A model generated the notes under the pieces. That model was not told where the DNA came from and made no database searches. It saw only the letters and a list, made by a program, of their open reading frames with translations. DNA of 64,000 nucleotides from Cymbidium sinense (Eukaryota; Streptophyta; Magnoliopsida; Asparagales; Orchidaceae), in the NCBI GenBank assembly GCA_021442155.1, contig JAKCPB010000360.1, positions 186,001 to 250,000 of the forward strand, given 5' to 3'. A program made the position numbers and the translations under genes. Below are positions 46,790 to 59,329 of this stretch, piece by piece; position 1 is the stretch's first letter; each line of letters starts with the position of its first letter.

Positions 46790-49489
46790 TGTTGATCTCA
46801 TTTTTTGAATGAGCTCTCAACCCCTCCATCTTAGACATAGGACTTCTCTTAGACTTTAGAGTTCCATACTAATGATTAGGTGGACACTCAAACTTAGCCC
46901 TTGAGACTTAGAAGTTTTAGCCATAGGAATAGGTCATGCCTTAGGGGTGTTAGGAAACTTCCTACCCTTAGCTTAAACCATTCATCACTTTCCTTCTTTC
47001 AAGCCAAACTCCAAATCAATTCTATTTAATTTTCTTCAAACTCAAATCAACTCCATATGATTGAAATCCATGATTGAAATCTATGATTGAAATCTATGAT
47101 TGAAACCCATGATCAAAATCCATAAAAAAATTCCCAAGTCCAAATTTTACCTAAGTCCTTAAGCCTAACTTAAGGACTTAACCAAAATGATGATTCAAAC
47201 CTATTCAAGCCTTTGAGATTTTCTTATAATCCATTTATATTCTCATTTATATTCACATATATAAATGAAATATAAATTCAAATCAATCAAACTAAACTCA
47301 AAATTCCAAATCAATTCATGAAATTTTCCTTAAGTCCCTTAATTTTCCATTAATGGACTTAGCTAAACATGATCAAATCAATTCAAATAATTGATTTTTC
47401 AAAAATCATTTATATTCTATTTATATTCACATATATATGAAATATAAATATAAAGAAAAAATCAAGTTTTAAATTCCAATTTAAAATTCACTTAAATCCT
47501 TTAAATTTCTTTTAATGTATTTAACCTAAATCATGATCAAACCTTTTCAAACTCATGGGATTTTCTCAAAAACTTATTTGTATACACATTTATATTCTCA
47601 TATATAAATGAAATATAAATAAAAATCCATTAAATCCAATCCAAAAATTAAATTTTAATTTTAAAATTTCCTTAAATCCTTTAAATCCCCTTTAATGGAT
47701 TTAACCTAAATCATGCTTAAGCCACTTCAAATTATTAAAATTTTCTCATAATCACTTTATATTCTCATTCATATTCACATATATAAATGAAATATAAATA
47801 CAAACATCAAACCAATTTCAAAATCAAACCTAAATCAACTCAAAATCCAATCTAAGCCTTTCAAGTCAAAAAATGTGAACTTAGCCAAATCAATTTCAAA
47901 TCAAGCCAAACTCTTGATTTTCTTCATGATTCAATCAACCCTAAAATCATGAGCTCATATATAAATTCAAGCTCCAATAAAACAATCAAAACCTAAGTCA
48001 AAAATCAAAGCCAAAGCCCTTTCATATTCTTCCTTTGAATATGAAATTGTCAAATGGATCAAAATTCATTTGACTTCAAACCACTTATAAATAGATTTAT
48101 ATTTCAATCATAAGTGCATATCTAACAATACTTCAAACCCTACATAGAAAATTTGAACCTAAAGCCATAGCTAACCATGCTACATAAACCTTCAAAGCAC
48201 ACACATTAGCCTAAGTCACCACTTCTAGCCTTAGGTTAGGTCGGTCCATGGTTTGATGTTATGTTTTATTTTATGATATATGTTTTATACTAGATTCTAG
48301 GGTGCATGCTCATAGAATGAATGGTAGGATTCTTAGTCTAACTATTCTTTTCTATAGGGCATTGTTCGTAAGGGGTGCTATCATAAATAAAAATATAAAT
48401 GCTTTTTCTTGTAGGTGCTTTATACCCCTAAGCATAATCTATAGGCAAGGTGGACTTAGTCACCCATATGTGGGGTGAAAAGTCCAATATACATGCTTGG
48501 GATTTGTGTGGTTTATTTTAGCTAACCTTTGTTTTGCAGGTGTTAGTTAGATTTCCACTTTTCATTTTCATATAAATTTGTTTAAATTTTAGAATGATTG
48601 TTATGGGGATTAGGATAAGCATTGGTCATAAGATCCTATCTTATGTACCATGTGAAGCCTTGCATCCACCTTCAACCATCAAAAGAAGGAACCAAAAGAA
48701 GAAAAGAAAGAAAAGAAGAAAGAAGGAGAAGAATAAAGCAGACCCCATAAATGAATTCCTTGCATAATTGTAATTTAATTTATTTTAATGTCTGGTTGTA
48801 TAAGGGTAGAGCTTCTACCCACATTTGATATTTTTTAGGTTTGTATGGTGCAACCACAATAGCTTTTATTTTATAAATTGATTGATGATTTGTTTAGATT
48901 TTGCATTAAGTGGCATGATTTTTCTAGTTTCTTCCTTGCTTTATGTATGGCCTGGATGTGGATTAGGCTCTTTAGGGAAAAATAAATCTTTCTACCCAAC
49001 TTAACAACTCTAAATAAAAATTAAACAACTCATAACCTCACCTAAAGCTTAGGTTTAAAATCAAAATAAAAAAATTAGCAACCCCTTAGCTGGATGAGAA
49101 TTTCTTTTGCAATATCATGCACAAATGCATCTTATTTCACTCTTGATTGGAGGGCTTTCACCTTTGCTAGAAAACTCGACTTGACCTTTGAGAGTCATTG
49201 TGGAAACTCACATCCTCCCTTCTCATTGATTTTGGTCAATAATTCTATTTCTCATGCATTATTCATATGAATCCTATTAGCATGAGTCAAAATAATTGTC
49301 AAAAATAAAAATAAAATGAAATTTTAATTGCATTAGATTTAAGTCATTTGAAGCATGCCTGCTACATGATCTAGTCTCTTTAGAGAGTGAGTTTAAAGGC
49401 TTAGTCTCTTTCTAATAATAATAGCCTAGCTATCTTGCATAAGAATAAAGACTTGCCTCCATATATTTAAAATCGTAGGAGGAGTTAGT
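46790..49489 (+). repeat. 5' LTR of copy C with ~3.8 kb internal deletion
   Basis: The first 1.3 kb matches other LTRs and holds four palindromic units (47120-47800). One carries the altered pair AAATCC/GGATTT (47684-47712) in place of AAGTCC/GGACTT. At about 48115-48130 the match jumps from the equivalent of about 2290 to about 6070 in A, losing the TTGAC array and the central LTR. The rest includes the hairpins at about 48455 and 48627 and the purine-rich tract. The 3' limit is uncertain. Confidence 0.7.
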
Positions 49490-52400
49490 TGGTGGCCACT
49501 CTCAGGCAGTTGTAAGTCCAAGTTGTTGGGTGGTTTGTCCTTTCTTGTGAAGGCAAACCAATTACCCATTTTCATCTTGGATTTAGATTGTGCTTCCAGC
49601 CCTCACCGAAGCTCCCTAAATTTAGGTTCTGTGGTTGCTTCTCCCTTTATGGGCCATAAGCATAATTCCTCATCTCTTAGGAATTTTCTTAATCTTATGT
49701 TAAGGAATCTTAAGTCCTAAATTTCTAATGAAGAATGCAACTCAGACAAACTAAATCAATTTCAAAAATGTAAAGCCCAATTATAAGATAGTTTGAGATG
49801 CTCGCTAGGTAGCCTAGCATCATGGGTATCTCCTACTTATCTCCCATTTTGGCTTTGATAATAACTCCCTTTTTTGATCAATCCCGCTTGATCTTCTAAA
49901 AATAAACCAATCAATTGATAATCCTTTCCTATTGAAATCTTCAAAGATAACGATCATTTACCTTAATCGAGAGTTTTCCTAAGGGATCCCATCCCTTATG
50001 ATGTAATTAATTATGAGGGCTTGCCCCTATAAGGAACTTAACAAACTCGATTTAAAATAAACCCTGCTTTACTTTTTCATGTAAAGTAGGGTAAGAATCT
50101 CTTATACATATCTGACCATCATCCTTAGGAGTCATTATTGGTGATTAGGTCCATTAAAGGGTAGTGACTTATCTTTGAGATAATATTCCTTGATGCGTGC
50201 GATCACTGAATAAGTACATCTTGGATCGTGGCATCTAAAAGATGAATTTTATAGTGTCTTATTTTTTCTTTCTCCCCACAGATTTGAAGGTGACTTCTTA
50301 TACAAATTTTTCACCTGATTTTTTGGCACTTGGGATGGTTCTCTCTCCATCTTTGGTAAATGATCGTTGCCTTTGAGTATTGATAGTGGGTTTGTACTTT
50401 GGTATGAATCCAAGACTATTCTTCTTTCCATTGGCACTTAGCTCATTTCATTCTTGAGTTGAGTTAGCCAACATCTTTAGGTTTTAGGACTGCATTCCTT
50501 GTGGTCTTAAAACCTCTGTTGGGTTCTCCGATGGGTAAAATAAAAAGATCTAAATAAAAAGAGAGAACTTTTTTTGAGACTTCCTCCTTATCATTTTTAT
50601 GATAAGGAAAGGTTCATCCTAAAATAATAAATCTTCCATAAAGAACTTTGCTTTTCAAAAGCACCTTTTCAAAAATGCACTTAATAAAATATTTTTCACA
50701 AAATTTTGACACCCTCATTTAACAATTCTCATAATTGTTACATGTAGGGATCTTAAAAAATAAAATTAAACAATATTTTCCAAAAGCACAAGTGAACATC
50801 TTCTTTCAATTCACTTTGATGAAGATTTCATTTTCAAAATAAAATGAACAATCGTCTTTTCCAAAAAATCAGAATCATAATCATAAAAGTTTTCAAAAGC
50901 AGAATTTTTCTATTCAATACTCACACTTATTGAATAGAAAGTTCATTTCAAACAAAATTAAATTTTCAAAAAGAGCACATGAACATCTTCATTTAATATA
51001 CTCAAATTTATTAAGTGAAGATTTCATTCCCAACTAAAAATAAATATCATTTAGGAAATCCCATTTAAACATATCTCACATATGTTTTAAGTTGGAATTC
51101 CTCTCTTTCAAAAATGAAACAATCACACACAAATATTTCATATTTCAAAAATAAGATTGATCTCCATTCTACATACTTAAGTTTGTTGGATGGAAGTCTT
51201 GTTTTCAAAACATTAAAACTTTAACAAATCATATTTCAAAAAATTTCAAAACACATTTTGGAACTTTATTTAGCAAATTCAAACCTGCTAAGTGAAGTTT
51301 CCAAACCTAAAATCAAAATCAACAATCATATTTCAAAAATTTTCTAAACACATTTTGGAACTTCATTTAACATACCCAAATTTGTTAAGTGAAGTCTCCA
51401 AATCCAAAATCAAACCTTTTTCAAAACACATTTTGGAACTTCATTTAGCATGCTCAAATTTGCTAAGTGAAGTTTCCAAATCCCAAAACCAAACATTTTC
51501 TAAACACATTTTGGAACCTCACCTAGCATACTCAAGTTTGCTAAGTGAAGTTTCCAAAGTTGAAACAAAAATTTTCAAACACCTTTTTGGAACTTCTTCC
51601 CTTAGCATACCAAATTTACTAAGAAAGTTTCCATTTTCAAAACCAAAATGAAATCAAAATTTTTGAACACACCATTTGGAATTTCATTTAGCATACTCAA
51701 ATTTGCTAAGTGAAATTTCCATTTCACAAGACCAAGTGGGACTTTATGTTTAGCATACCAAATTTGCTAAAGTTGAATCTCCACTTTCAATAACATCAAA
51801 ACAAAAAAAAAATGAAACACTTAGGATTCCCTTAGCATACCAAATTTGCTAAGGATCCTACCCCTTTTCAAAAAACAAAACATTCCAAACAAATGAAACA
51901 CTTAGGATTTTCTTAGCACACCTAAATTTGCTAAGAATCCTATTTCCAAAAAAAATTAAAACACACTTGGATTCTTCACTTAACATACCTAAATTTTCTA
52001 AGTAAGAATTCCAAAATTTTCAAAATCAAAACAAAATTCACAAAAAAGAAACAATCATTAACAAACACTTCACTTAGCATACTTAAATTTCTTAAGTATG
52101 TGAAAATTCCAAAACAATCAAACAAAAATAAAATCATTTGACCCTTACTTCAACATACCTAAATTTGTTATAAAGGAAAGGGTCCTCAAATCAGAAATTC
52201 AAATTCAAAACAACAATGACCCTATGGAAGCATCTTATCAAAAAATTTGTATCCATATTTTAACATACCTAAATTTGTTGAAGTTTGAATTCATATTCAA
52301 ATTTCTCTTTCAATCAATCTCTTCAAATCCATTTGAAGCCCACTTAACACTTCCTAGTTGTTGGATGTGGGTTCAACTTTTCAAAATTCAAAATTCAAAA

Positions 52401-52501
52401 AAAAAATCTATGGAGATAAAAAATTGATACAAGTTTATTTCTCATTGTAGATTCTTTACACTCGTATAGTATAGTTCAGTTTCAGTCTACTAATTTTGGA
52501 A
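49490..52501 (+). other. Copy C untranslated leader
   Basis: It matches the A and D leaders with no coding content. A candidate primer-binding site is at its start (TGGTGGCCACTC). The 12-bp and 9-bp hairpins of the A leader (8411-8466) lie at about 50478-50535 with decay in the second. The frames here that translate to 60-120 residues are repeat units read as protein, with repeated LHLAYSNLLSEVS-like blocks. Confidence 0.7.
50700..52300 (+). repeat. Tandem stem-loop array, copy C
   Basis: This is the same array as in A and D. A perfect 13-bp stem, TTTCTATTCAATA with TATTGAATAGAAA, is 50907-50919 with 50928-50940. The following unit pairs ATCTTCATTTAATA with TATTAAGTGAAGAT (14 bases, one G-U) near 50994-51030, where copy A has CATTCAATA with TATTGAATG. 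The TAACAATT/AATTGTTA hairpin (about 50719-50739) is unchanged. Confidence 0.85.
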
Positions 52502-54340
52502 ATGGTTGGTTCTCAAAAATTTATCTTTACTTTCCCCCACGGTATGGATCTAGCTTTAGATCAGGTTGAATTCCCCTGTCTAGGCCATACCCACCTGATT
52601 CACTTTGGTTGGGGATTTGAGGGGGCTATAATCACTTATGAGGGCATTCCCTCACCAGTCATAGACAAGGTGGCGGGCATGGTCATCAGGATAGACTTAC
52701 CTTTTGATTCTAATGTCTCCTCATTGAAAAGGAAAGCTATGGCAGTACCACAGACTTCAATTATTACAGTGCTAGCAGTACTAGCAGTTCTAGCTCCAAT
52801 TGTAGTTTGTCCCAGAGTTGCACATGTTGCTCAGTAGGCTAGCACCCCACCATCTGTACCCTCCAAGGGTAAGGCTCCCCTAGTTTTAGGGCTTTCCTCC
52901 CTGACATTTGAGTATGGGTCTAGCTCGCACTCCTCCCATCTACCCATACCCAGCATAAGAATAAGAACCATATGATCAAATGGTTCCACACTCGGATAGC
53001 TAGGGGTAGAGGTAGCAGCTCGATCAACCATGGATGAGTCTCCCATCATCACTTCACCACTGGTTACAAAAAACCAATTTCATCCTCTCTCTAGATTAGA
53101 TAGAGAGGATGCTAGGAGGATCCGTTCATCACCTCATCCAGTGGTGCACTTGCAGCCAGTAGTATCTAGGAGGAGGAGGTTATATGCCTCCATGCTTCTG
53201 CTTAGGAGGAACATGAATGCTCATAGTTTGACCTTTCATCTATTATCCTCCATAGTGTGGGGAGGCAGATTAATCAGGGGAGGGTCTATGAGGCCCATAC
53301 ATCACACATTATTAGTAGAAAGAGATGGAGGTTCAGCCATCAGTCAGCTGCTTTGGTTGATTTTCTAGCTCGGCGTGCTACCCATACCATCCATACTGAT
53401 AGTATTCTTCTCATTAGGACCAGCCACCACAGGAGGAAAATTCTTGTGCATAGAGAGTCGGTGGTGTCTCCACCCCACTACTCTACCCCATCACCCAACA
53501 TCGAGTACAGGTTACAGCATCTCCCATTCCATCTAAGGACATGAAGGCTACATCTGGGGAAAAACATACCCTATTGGTGATCTGGATATGGCCAAGGGAT
53601 CCTACCCCTCCTACACCACCCATTGTGGTAGGGCCAAGCTCTTTTGCTTGACCTTCTACCCAGTGGTGCGAAAGGAGTGGTGACCCCGAAGCATCATGGT
53701 CATTACTTCACCAACTCCACCCATACAGTCGAATGTGGAGATGGTGGCAGTTATCACAGATATTCCAGATGAAAGTTCAGCTGCAACAGTGATAGAGGAA
53801 CATCCTAAGATTATTACCCCTCTTATAGCAAGTAGTAGTCAGGAGTATCATTCATCTAGTGAGTACAATCCATACGAGATTGACTCTCCCTGATAGGTGA
53901 GGTCCGGTGCCTCTCGTACAGTGACATCATTAGGCCTAAACTATTTTACTGAGTTGGATCATTAGATGAAATAGTTGCACACTATTTCATGGAGAAGAAG
54001 GAGATTTTGGTGTATGCAATGAAGAGTCGAGATCCCAATGACTTCATGATTGATGGGAGAATGCATGGTTGACACGTCGAGGAATAACTAAAGAAGGTGA
54101 TGAGGGTTGATCAAGACACTAATTAGCCCACCTCGACATCAATTAAGCGGGGTGCAGATTGATAGGATGGCACGTTAGTTATAGGACTTGTTAGCATAGT
54201 GTGTGCTTGAAAACAAGCCCCTCATTATCTATTACTTGATGTTAGTTGACCTAAGTTAATGTCTTAGACCTACCTCCTATTGAGCAAGGTAGCACTAGCA
54301 TGTATAGGGAGGTAGTGGAAAGTACCTCCATACAAGAAAA
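52502..54340 (+). pseudogene. Gag N-terminal region or ORF1, copy C
   Basis: The ATG at 52502 gives MVGSQKFIFTFPHGMDLALD, then DQVEFPCLGHTHLIHFGWGF, open to about 52837. This is the longest intact stretch of this N-terminus in the window. Later segments (53257-53544, EAHTSHIISRKRWRFSHQSA) match copies A and D. The frame then changes often. One stop is TAG 54176-54178, shared with copy A (12293). The N-terminal sequence is conserved between copies, but I cannot assign it to a known domain. Confidence 0.65.
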
Positions 54341-55560
54341 TAATTTAAAATTCATGGTTGAACAGTAGCTGAAGGAAGCTTTAGCTCAAGTCCAGGGTGG
54401 ATCATTGGTTCCAAAGGGTAGAACCTAGAGCAATTCAATGCTATCCAATATCCCAAGGGCTTTGTACCTTTTTCCTTCAAAAGCTTCGATGGTAGTGCAA
54501 ATTTGAGGCAACACATAGCGCACTTCAGGGCCAGTTGTTGCAACGCAGGTGACGTCAATGCTTTACTCTTTTGACTCTTATCGTAGCTGGCTATTGATTG
54601 GTATGTTGAACTTCCCAGTGGTTCGGTAAAGACATTTGCTGAGTTAGGAAAACTCTTCATCAAGAGATTTGTTGGAGCTTAGTAAAAGGTTAATGTAGGT
54701 GATCTCGTTGTGGCACAATAGCACTTCGATGAGTCACTTATTGATTATATTCTCCGATGGCATAACCAGAGTATGAAGTGTGAACCGTAGATATCTGAAC
54801 AACATGCCATTGAGATTCTCTTGAATATTATCCATTGCCCAGTCGCCTTCATGCTTAAGGGCTTCACTATCAAGACATTTGAGAAGCTAATCAATAAGGT
54901 GGCTAGTCTACAAGGAGAGGCCAAATAGTTGCCTTTTCAAGATTAGTTGCCCAAGAATCCCAAAGGTCTATGAAAAAACAGGCGATAGTGGTTGACAAAG
55001 CGAGAGAGATCGGTCAAGAGACCATGACCTCAGCACCTCCGCATCCTTTGCCACCACCGAGGCAACCATATCGGCCTCCACCATAGCCTCTACGGCCCAC
55101 CACCACCTCCCATACCTCCAACAACATGTACCTGCAGTAGCTATGATCCACCTACTCTTTTAGATAAGTTAAACAAATCTTATTATTTTAAGAGGGAGGT
55201 AATAAGGAAGATCTTTAATAACCTCTTAAAGAAACTTGATTTTCAGCTACTCGAGCCTAGAGACCGGAGGAAGTAGACAAAAGTCATGATCCAAACTTTT
55301 TCCCTAACCACCATATGCATGCCATGTTTTGGAGGATTGCTTCACATTCAAGGGCGGCACGGTTTCAAGACCGGTGATGTAGTTATCCCAAAGAAATATC
55401 TTATGGAACAACCTTCAGTTCCATTAGGGTAATCCTTGGGGATACATGTGATCCTAAAACCAAAGAAGGTTGGGACATTTCTTTGTCTAAAACCTCTAAG
55501 AAAATAATTAAGATCAAGAAGCTTTCCTTGGGAGTCAAACCTCAACACCAAGGAAGGTTT
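54341..55560 (+). pseudogene. gag: Gag capsid region, copy C
   Basis: The readable sequence includes QYPKGFVPFSFKSFDGSANL, IDWYVELPSGSVKTFAELGK then LFIKRFVGA, and IEILLNIIHCPVAFMLKG, the capsid core. Downstream lie a proline-rich stretch (about 55025-55110) and the H-x-x-x-G/A-H...C pattern near 55310-55345. Stops TAG 54680-54682 and TAG 54788-54790 fall at the same codons as in copy A, while copy D has glutamine at both. A short deletion removes part of the core near 54570-54595. Confidence 0.85.
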
Positions 55561-56310
55561 GCAAGTTTCGAGCCAACTCTAGAAAGTGGGAATAGCGCGG
55601 TAGATGCATGTCATCAGATAGCCCTTTAGCTCAGAGCGTGTTTAGCCTCCAACCTTCAGTTGTAGCTTCCACACCGGCAACTTCTTTCATTTTAGCTAGC
55701 TCTTATTTTTCTTCTACTAGTAGAACTCTTATATCAGTGGATAAGGGCATCAAATCCCTTACTCCACTCACTTTACTAGACTTCTACTTTGTACCTCCAA
55801 ATAATTCTAAAAAAATTAAAGAATAAAGCTAGTTTGAATTACATCTGTGTCTCTTCTAATGAGTTATCTTCTTCTATTCCTAACGATAACTCTTCAAGTC
55901 AAATTAACTATAACAATTTTATCTTTCTTCTTTCGATTCAAAGTTGGACTTTTCAACTCTCACTACTATGGTTCACCTCTTGAGATAGACTTGGAATCAT
56001 CGATCGAGTCCAATAGGAGAAGTGTAGGTGAGCTGAGTGCAGTAGAACCTTCCTCCACCTTGCCTCAAGAGATTGCAGTCAACCTCAGAGTGGCAGGTTC
56101 TACCTCCTGGGCGCACCTCAAGATAGAGGAAAATAAGTCATTGATGCGAAGATCAAGAAGCCCTTCCACAAGATGGTCCACCCTTGGATATGCTTGTGGA
56201 AGACCAAGAAGGTGGACTATAATGTCCTTTCTCATCTAAGAAAGTTGTCATAATCTAAGCATATCGATGCCCTTGACTTATCTAAAGAAATGAGGGGTCA
56301 CTAATCAAGG
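55561..56310 (+). pseudogene. Gag-to-protease linker, copy C
   Basis: It has a serine-rich stretch (55608-55826) ending GIKSLTPLTLLDFYFVPPNN, as in copy A. No domain is recognised. The rest is frameshifted, with segments such as STSWAHLKIEENKSL. Confidence 0.5.
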
Positions 56311-56830
56311 CCTCCTTGATCCGAAATCTTAGCTCGGTGGCTATAGGTGAAGAAGCACATTATGCAAAAGAAGCCCAAGGGATTACCTTCACAGATGAAG
56401 ACCTTCTATTCGGGGACTTGGAGCACAACCATCCCCTGTACATCACAGTCGACATGGACAGGTTCAGACTTGCCAAAATTCTCATGGATTTAGGTGCATC
56501 GTGAACATTATGAGTCTAAGGACCCTTTCCTATTTGAAGATCAACATCACTACACTCCAAGGAGATGGGATGATGTTGAGATGATTCAATGATCAAGGCG
56601 AGCTTTAGGTTCTATAGTGTTACCTGGAGATAGGTGGTGAAGATCAAGCCAAGTTCTACATCATTGATTTGAATACTTCATTCATTGCTTTGCTTGGTAG
56701 GCCTTGGATACATCGAACAAGATCATTCCATCCTCCCTTCATCGGCATCAAGTTCAAAAGATGGAATTGAGTGCATGTGAATGGGGACAAAAGCCATTTT
56801 CAGTTAGAGAGGTTGATATCTATGAGGATG
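56311..56830 (+). pseudogene. Aspartic protease, copy C
   Basis: The frame 56316-56504 gives EEAHYAKEAQGITFTDEDLL, HNHPLYITVDMDRFRLAKIL and MDLGAS, then hits TGA. The catalytic strand is complete up to D-L-G-A-S. Related Tat proteases have D-G-G or D-S/T-G, so the residue after the aspartate is unusual. The stop arises from a one-base frame change at the same place as in copy A. The second half (about 56600-56800) is recognisable but shifted. Confidence 0.8.
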
Positions 56831-57960
56831 TGACCTACTATCTTCCTCAAAACACCTTTTCTTTTGAACTTGGACAAAATTCAAATGCAAATACAAAAGC
56901 AAAAGAAAATAAAGCAAAAGAAAAGATAAAAGAAAATGAAAAGAAAAATAAAAGTCCAAGTGAGCAAGAAAGAGGAATTGAAGAAGAAATAGATCTGTAT
57001 ATCACATTTTGTCCACAGTTCATCCCATCATATGAACATGTGGGTAAGATGGCTCAACCTCCACCGGTAGAAGCGAGAGGCGTTCTAGAGGTGGGAGACC
57101 CCTAGTTGGCCTCACCAATGAGGTCGTGTTCTAATTCATAGTACCCCTACTATTCTCATAGACTTGGAATCCAGCTCAGAGGATGAGTCTAATGTGATTA
57201 GTTTACTAGCCAACCCTCTTATCGAGTTCCATTGGAGGTGACTTTTGATCCAAACAGAGATGAAGACCAGGCCTCTAAGCAAAGCAAAGCATTCGAATCT
57301 GGTTTATGTGAAACTATTAGGTAGCAGTTGGGAACATTAGCTCTTACCTCACTTACATCTCAGAAAGTTGAAGGTTTAGTAGTTATGGAAGTCCCTAAGT
57401 CTTCTAATGACATGAAGCAGAAGAAGTTCTTTTTGGGATCATCATCCTCATGTCCAGAGCTAGATGTAGGACTTGAGGAAGATACTTTTAAAAAATTAAT
57501 GAAATTACCTTTTGACTTTTACTCACCTTGTGTTCAAAATCTTATACATAAAGGTTTAGTTCCTCACACATGGTCCAAGCAGTGAATACTTTGAAAAGTT
57601 ATGGAGCAATATAGGTGGGAAATCAGGCGGGGCTAGGATTGATAGTGGGTCCGGTCGTGATGAAGATTATTGCCTAGTTGTTACCAACCATTTGGAATTT
57701 AACAGTTTCTTCTCACACATCCCCAACTCTTATGAGAATGTGTGTTCAGAAACTTTAGATGATCCAAATGATCTCCAAGTCAAAGAGGCACTGCTAGAAT
57801 TTGAAGAGGAGATTCATTCAACAATCGAAAAACTTAAAGAAATCAACATCAGGATAGAAGAAAATCCTCATCCGACATACATCGGTTCATTGCTGAATGA
57901 AGACAAGACCAATGACTTAGTTAGGCTATTTACTAATTTTAAAGACTACTTTGCATGGAG
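56831..57960 (+). pseudogene. Protease-RT linker, copy C
   Basis: It reads EDVTYYLPQNTFSFELGQNS, a Lys/Glu-rich tract, then FCPQFIPSYEHVGKMAQPPP and a reduced Arg/Gly segment (about 57065-57105). The best kept part is 57692-57967: EALLEFEEEIHSTIEKLKEI and later DKTNDLVRLFTNFKDYFAWSY, the usual lead-in to Tat reverse transcriptase. No separate enzyme domain is seen. Confidence 0.6.
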
Positions 57961-58640
57961 TTATTAAGAAATGTCCATTATCTCATGACATAGTCCACAA
58001 GCTAGACCCTAGTTACCCTATTAAGCAAGCTCCTAGACGCATGCGATTAGAAATTGAACAACAGGTCATTTCTGAAGTCAAGAAATTGATCGATGCTGGT
58101 TTCATCAGAGAAGAAAAATATCCTACCTGGTTAGCTAGTGTCATCCCAGTTAAGAAGAAGAATGGAAAATTTTGCATATGCATTGATTTTATGGATTTAA
58201 ACAAGGCATGTCCTAAGGATGAGTTTCCTCTTCTTATACCAGAGTTAATGGTGGACATTGCCTCATCTCATGTAGTCTTCTCTTTCATGGATGGGTCATC
58301 TAGCTATAATCAAATCAAGAGGTCTCCTGAAGATGAAAGAAACACTACTTTTCGAACCCGATCGGAATCTTCTACTATAGGGTCATGCCTTTTGGCTTTA
58401 AAAATGCTGGTGCTACATACTAACAAGCCATGACTTAGGTCTTCAATGAACTCATCTATCATTAGGTTGAGTGTTATATTGATGATCTAGTTGTCAAGAG
58501 TTTAGAAAAGGAAGGCCACCTCTTTAACTTGAGAGTACTTTTCAAATGGTTAAGATAATATAACCTTAAGATGAATCCCCTGAAGTGTGCAATCAAAGTC
58601 ACTTTAGGGAAATTCTTTGAGTTTGTTGTTCAACACTGGG
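57961..58640 (+). pseudogene. Reverse transcriptase, copy C
   Basis: The frame 57951-58357 keeps APRRMRLEIEQQVISEVKKL, REEKYPTWLASVIPVKKKNG, CIDFMDLNKACPKDEFPL and FSFMDGSSSYNQIKRSPEDE, the fingers and palm in order. A frameshift near 58357 is followed, in another frame, by VMPFGFKNAGATY and the catalytic box CYIDDLVVKS (about 58469-58500). Stops include TAG 58436 (from CAG) and TAA 58556-58558, the latter shared with copy A. Confidence 0.9.
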
Positions 58641-59311
58641 GAATAGAAATAGATCCTGAAAAGATCAAAGCTATCTTAGAAATGCCACCTACTAAGAGTT
58701 TAACTCAACTCAGAACCTTTCAAGGACGGCTGCCGTATCGAAGATGCTTTATTTCAAACCTATCCAGGAGATGCAAACCATTCTCAGCACTTGTCAAAAA
58801 GGATGCCAAGTTCAAGTGAAATTATAAGTGTCAGCATGCCTTTGAAGACATCAAAGAATACTTGGTGAAGCCACCAGTTCTAGCAGCACCTATCCCAGGA
58901 AGGCCACTCATCCTTTACAATACTACATTGGATGACTCTCTTGGTGCTCTGTTGGCCCAAGCCAATGATGAAGGGAAGGAGAGTGCACTCTATTACCTCA
59001 ACCGTCATCTGATCCCTACTAAAGTGAACTACCCACCTATTGAGAAACATTGCCTAGCTTTGATCTTTGCATCTCAGAAGTTACGGCATTACATGCATTC
59101 TTATAAGGTGAACTTGATCTCCAGGACAAATCCACTGCAGTACCTCATGACACAACCAACGCTATCTAGACATTTGGCATGTTGGTCCATGATACTTTCG
59201 CAAGTTAACATCATATTTTTATGCCTCCATGTGGTAAAAGGACATGCACTAGCAGATTTCTTAGAAGCACACCCACTTCCTGCTGATTCTCTGCTTAGTG
59301 AATCTCCCTGA
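58641..59311 (+). pseudogene. RNase H (RH), copy C
   Basis: 58677 onward reads EMPPTKSLTQLRTFQGRLPY. After one break the frame 58862-59311 is open: VKPPVLAAPIPGRPLILYN, then DSLGALLAQANDEGKESALY, PPIEKHCLALIFASQKLRHY and VVKGHALADFLEAHPLPADS, ending at TGA 59309-59311. This is the best preserved RNase H in the window. The acidic sites are at least partly kept (D of TTLDDSLGALL, E of EKHCLAL, D of ALADFL). Confidence 0.9.
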
Positions 59312-59329
59312 TGAACAAATCATGAACTT

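Noticed and set aside
51292..51651. 119-residue open frame with repeated LHLAYSNLLSEVS-like blocks (also 27560-27799, minus)
   Set aside because: The blocks are the stem-loop repeat units read as protein. They appear in different strands and frames and are not kept open in copy A.
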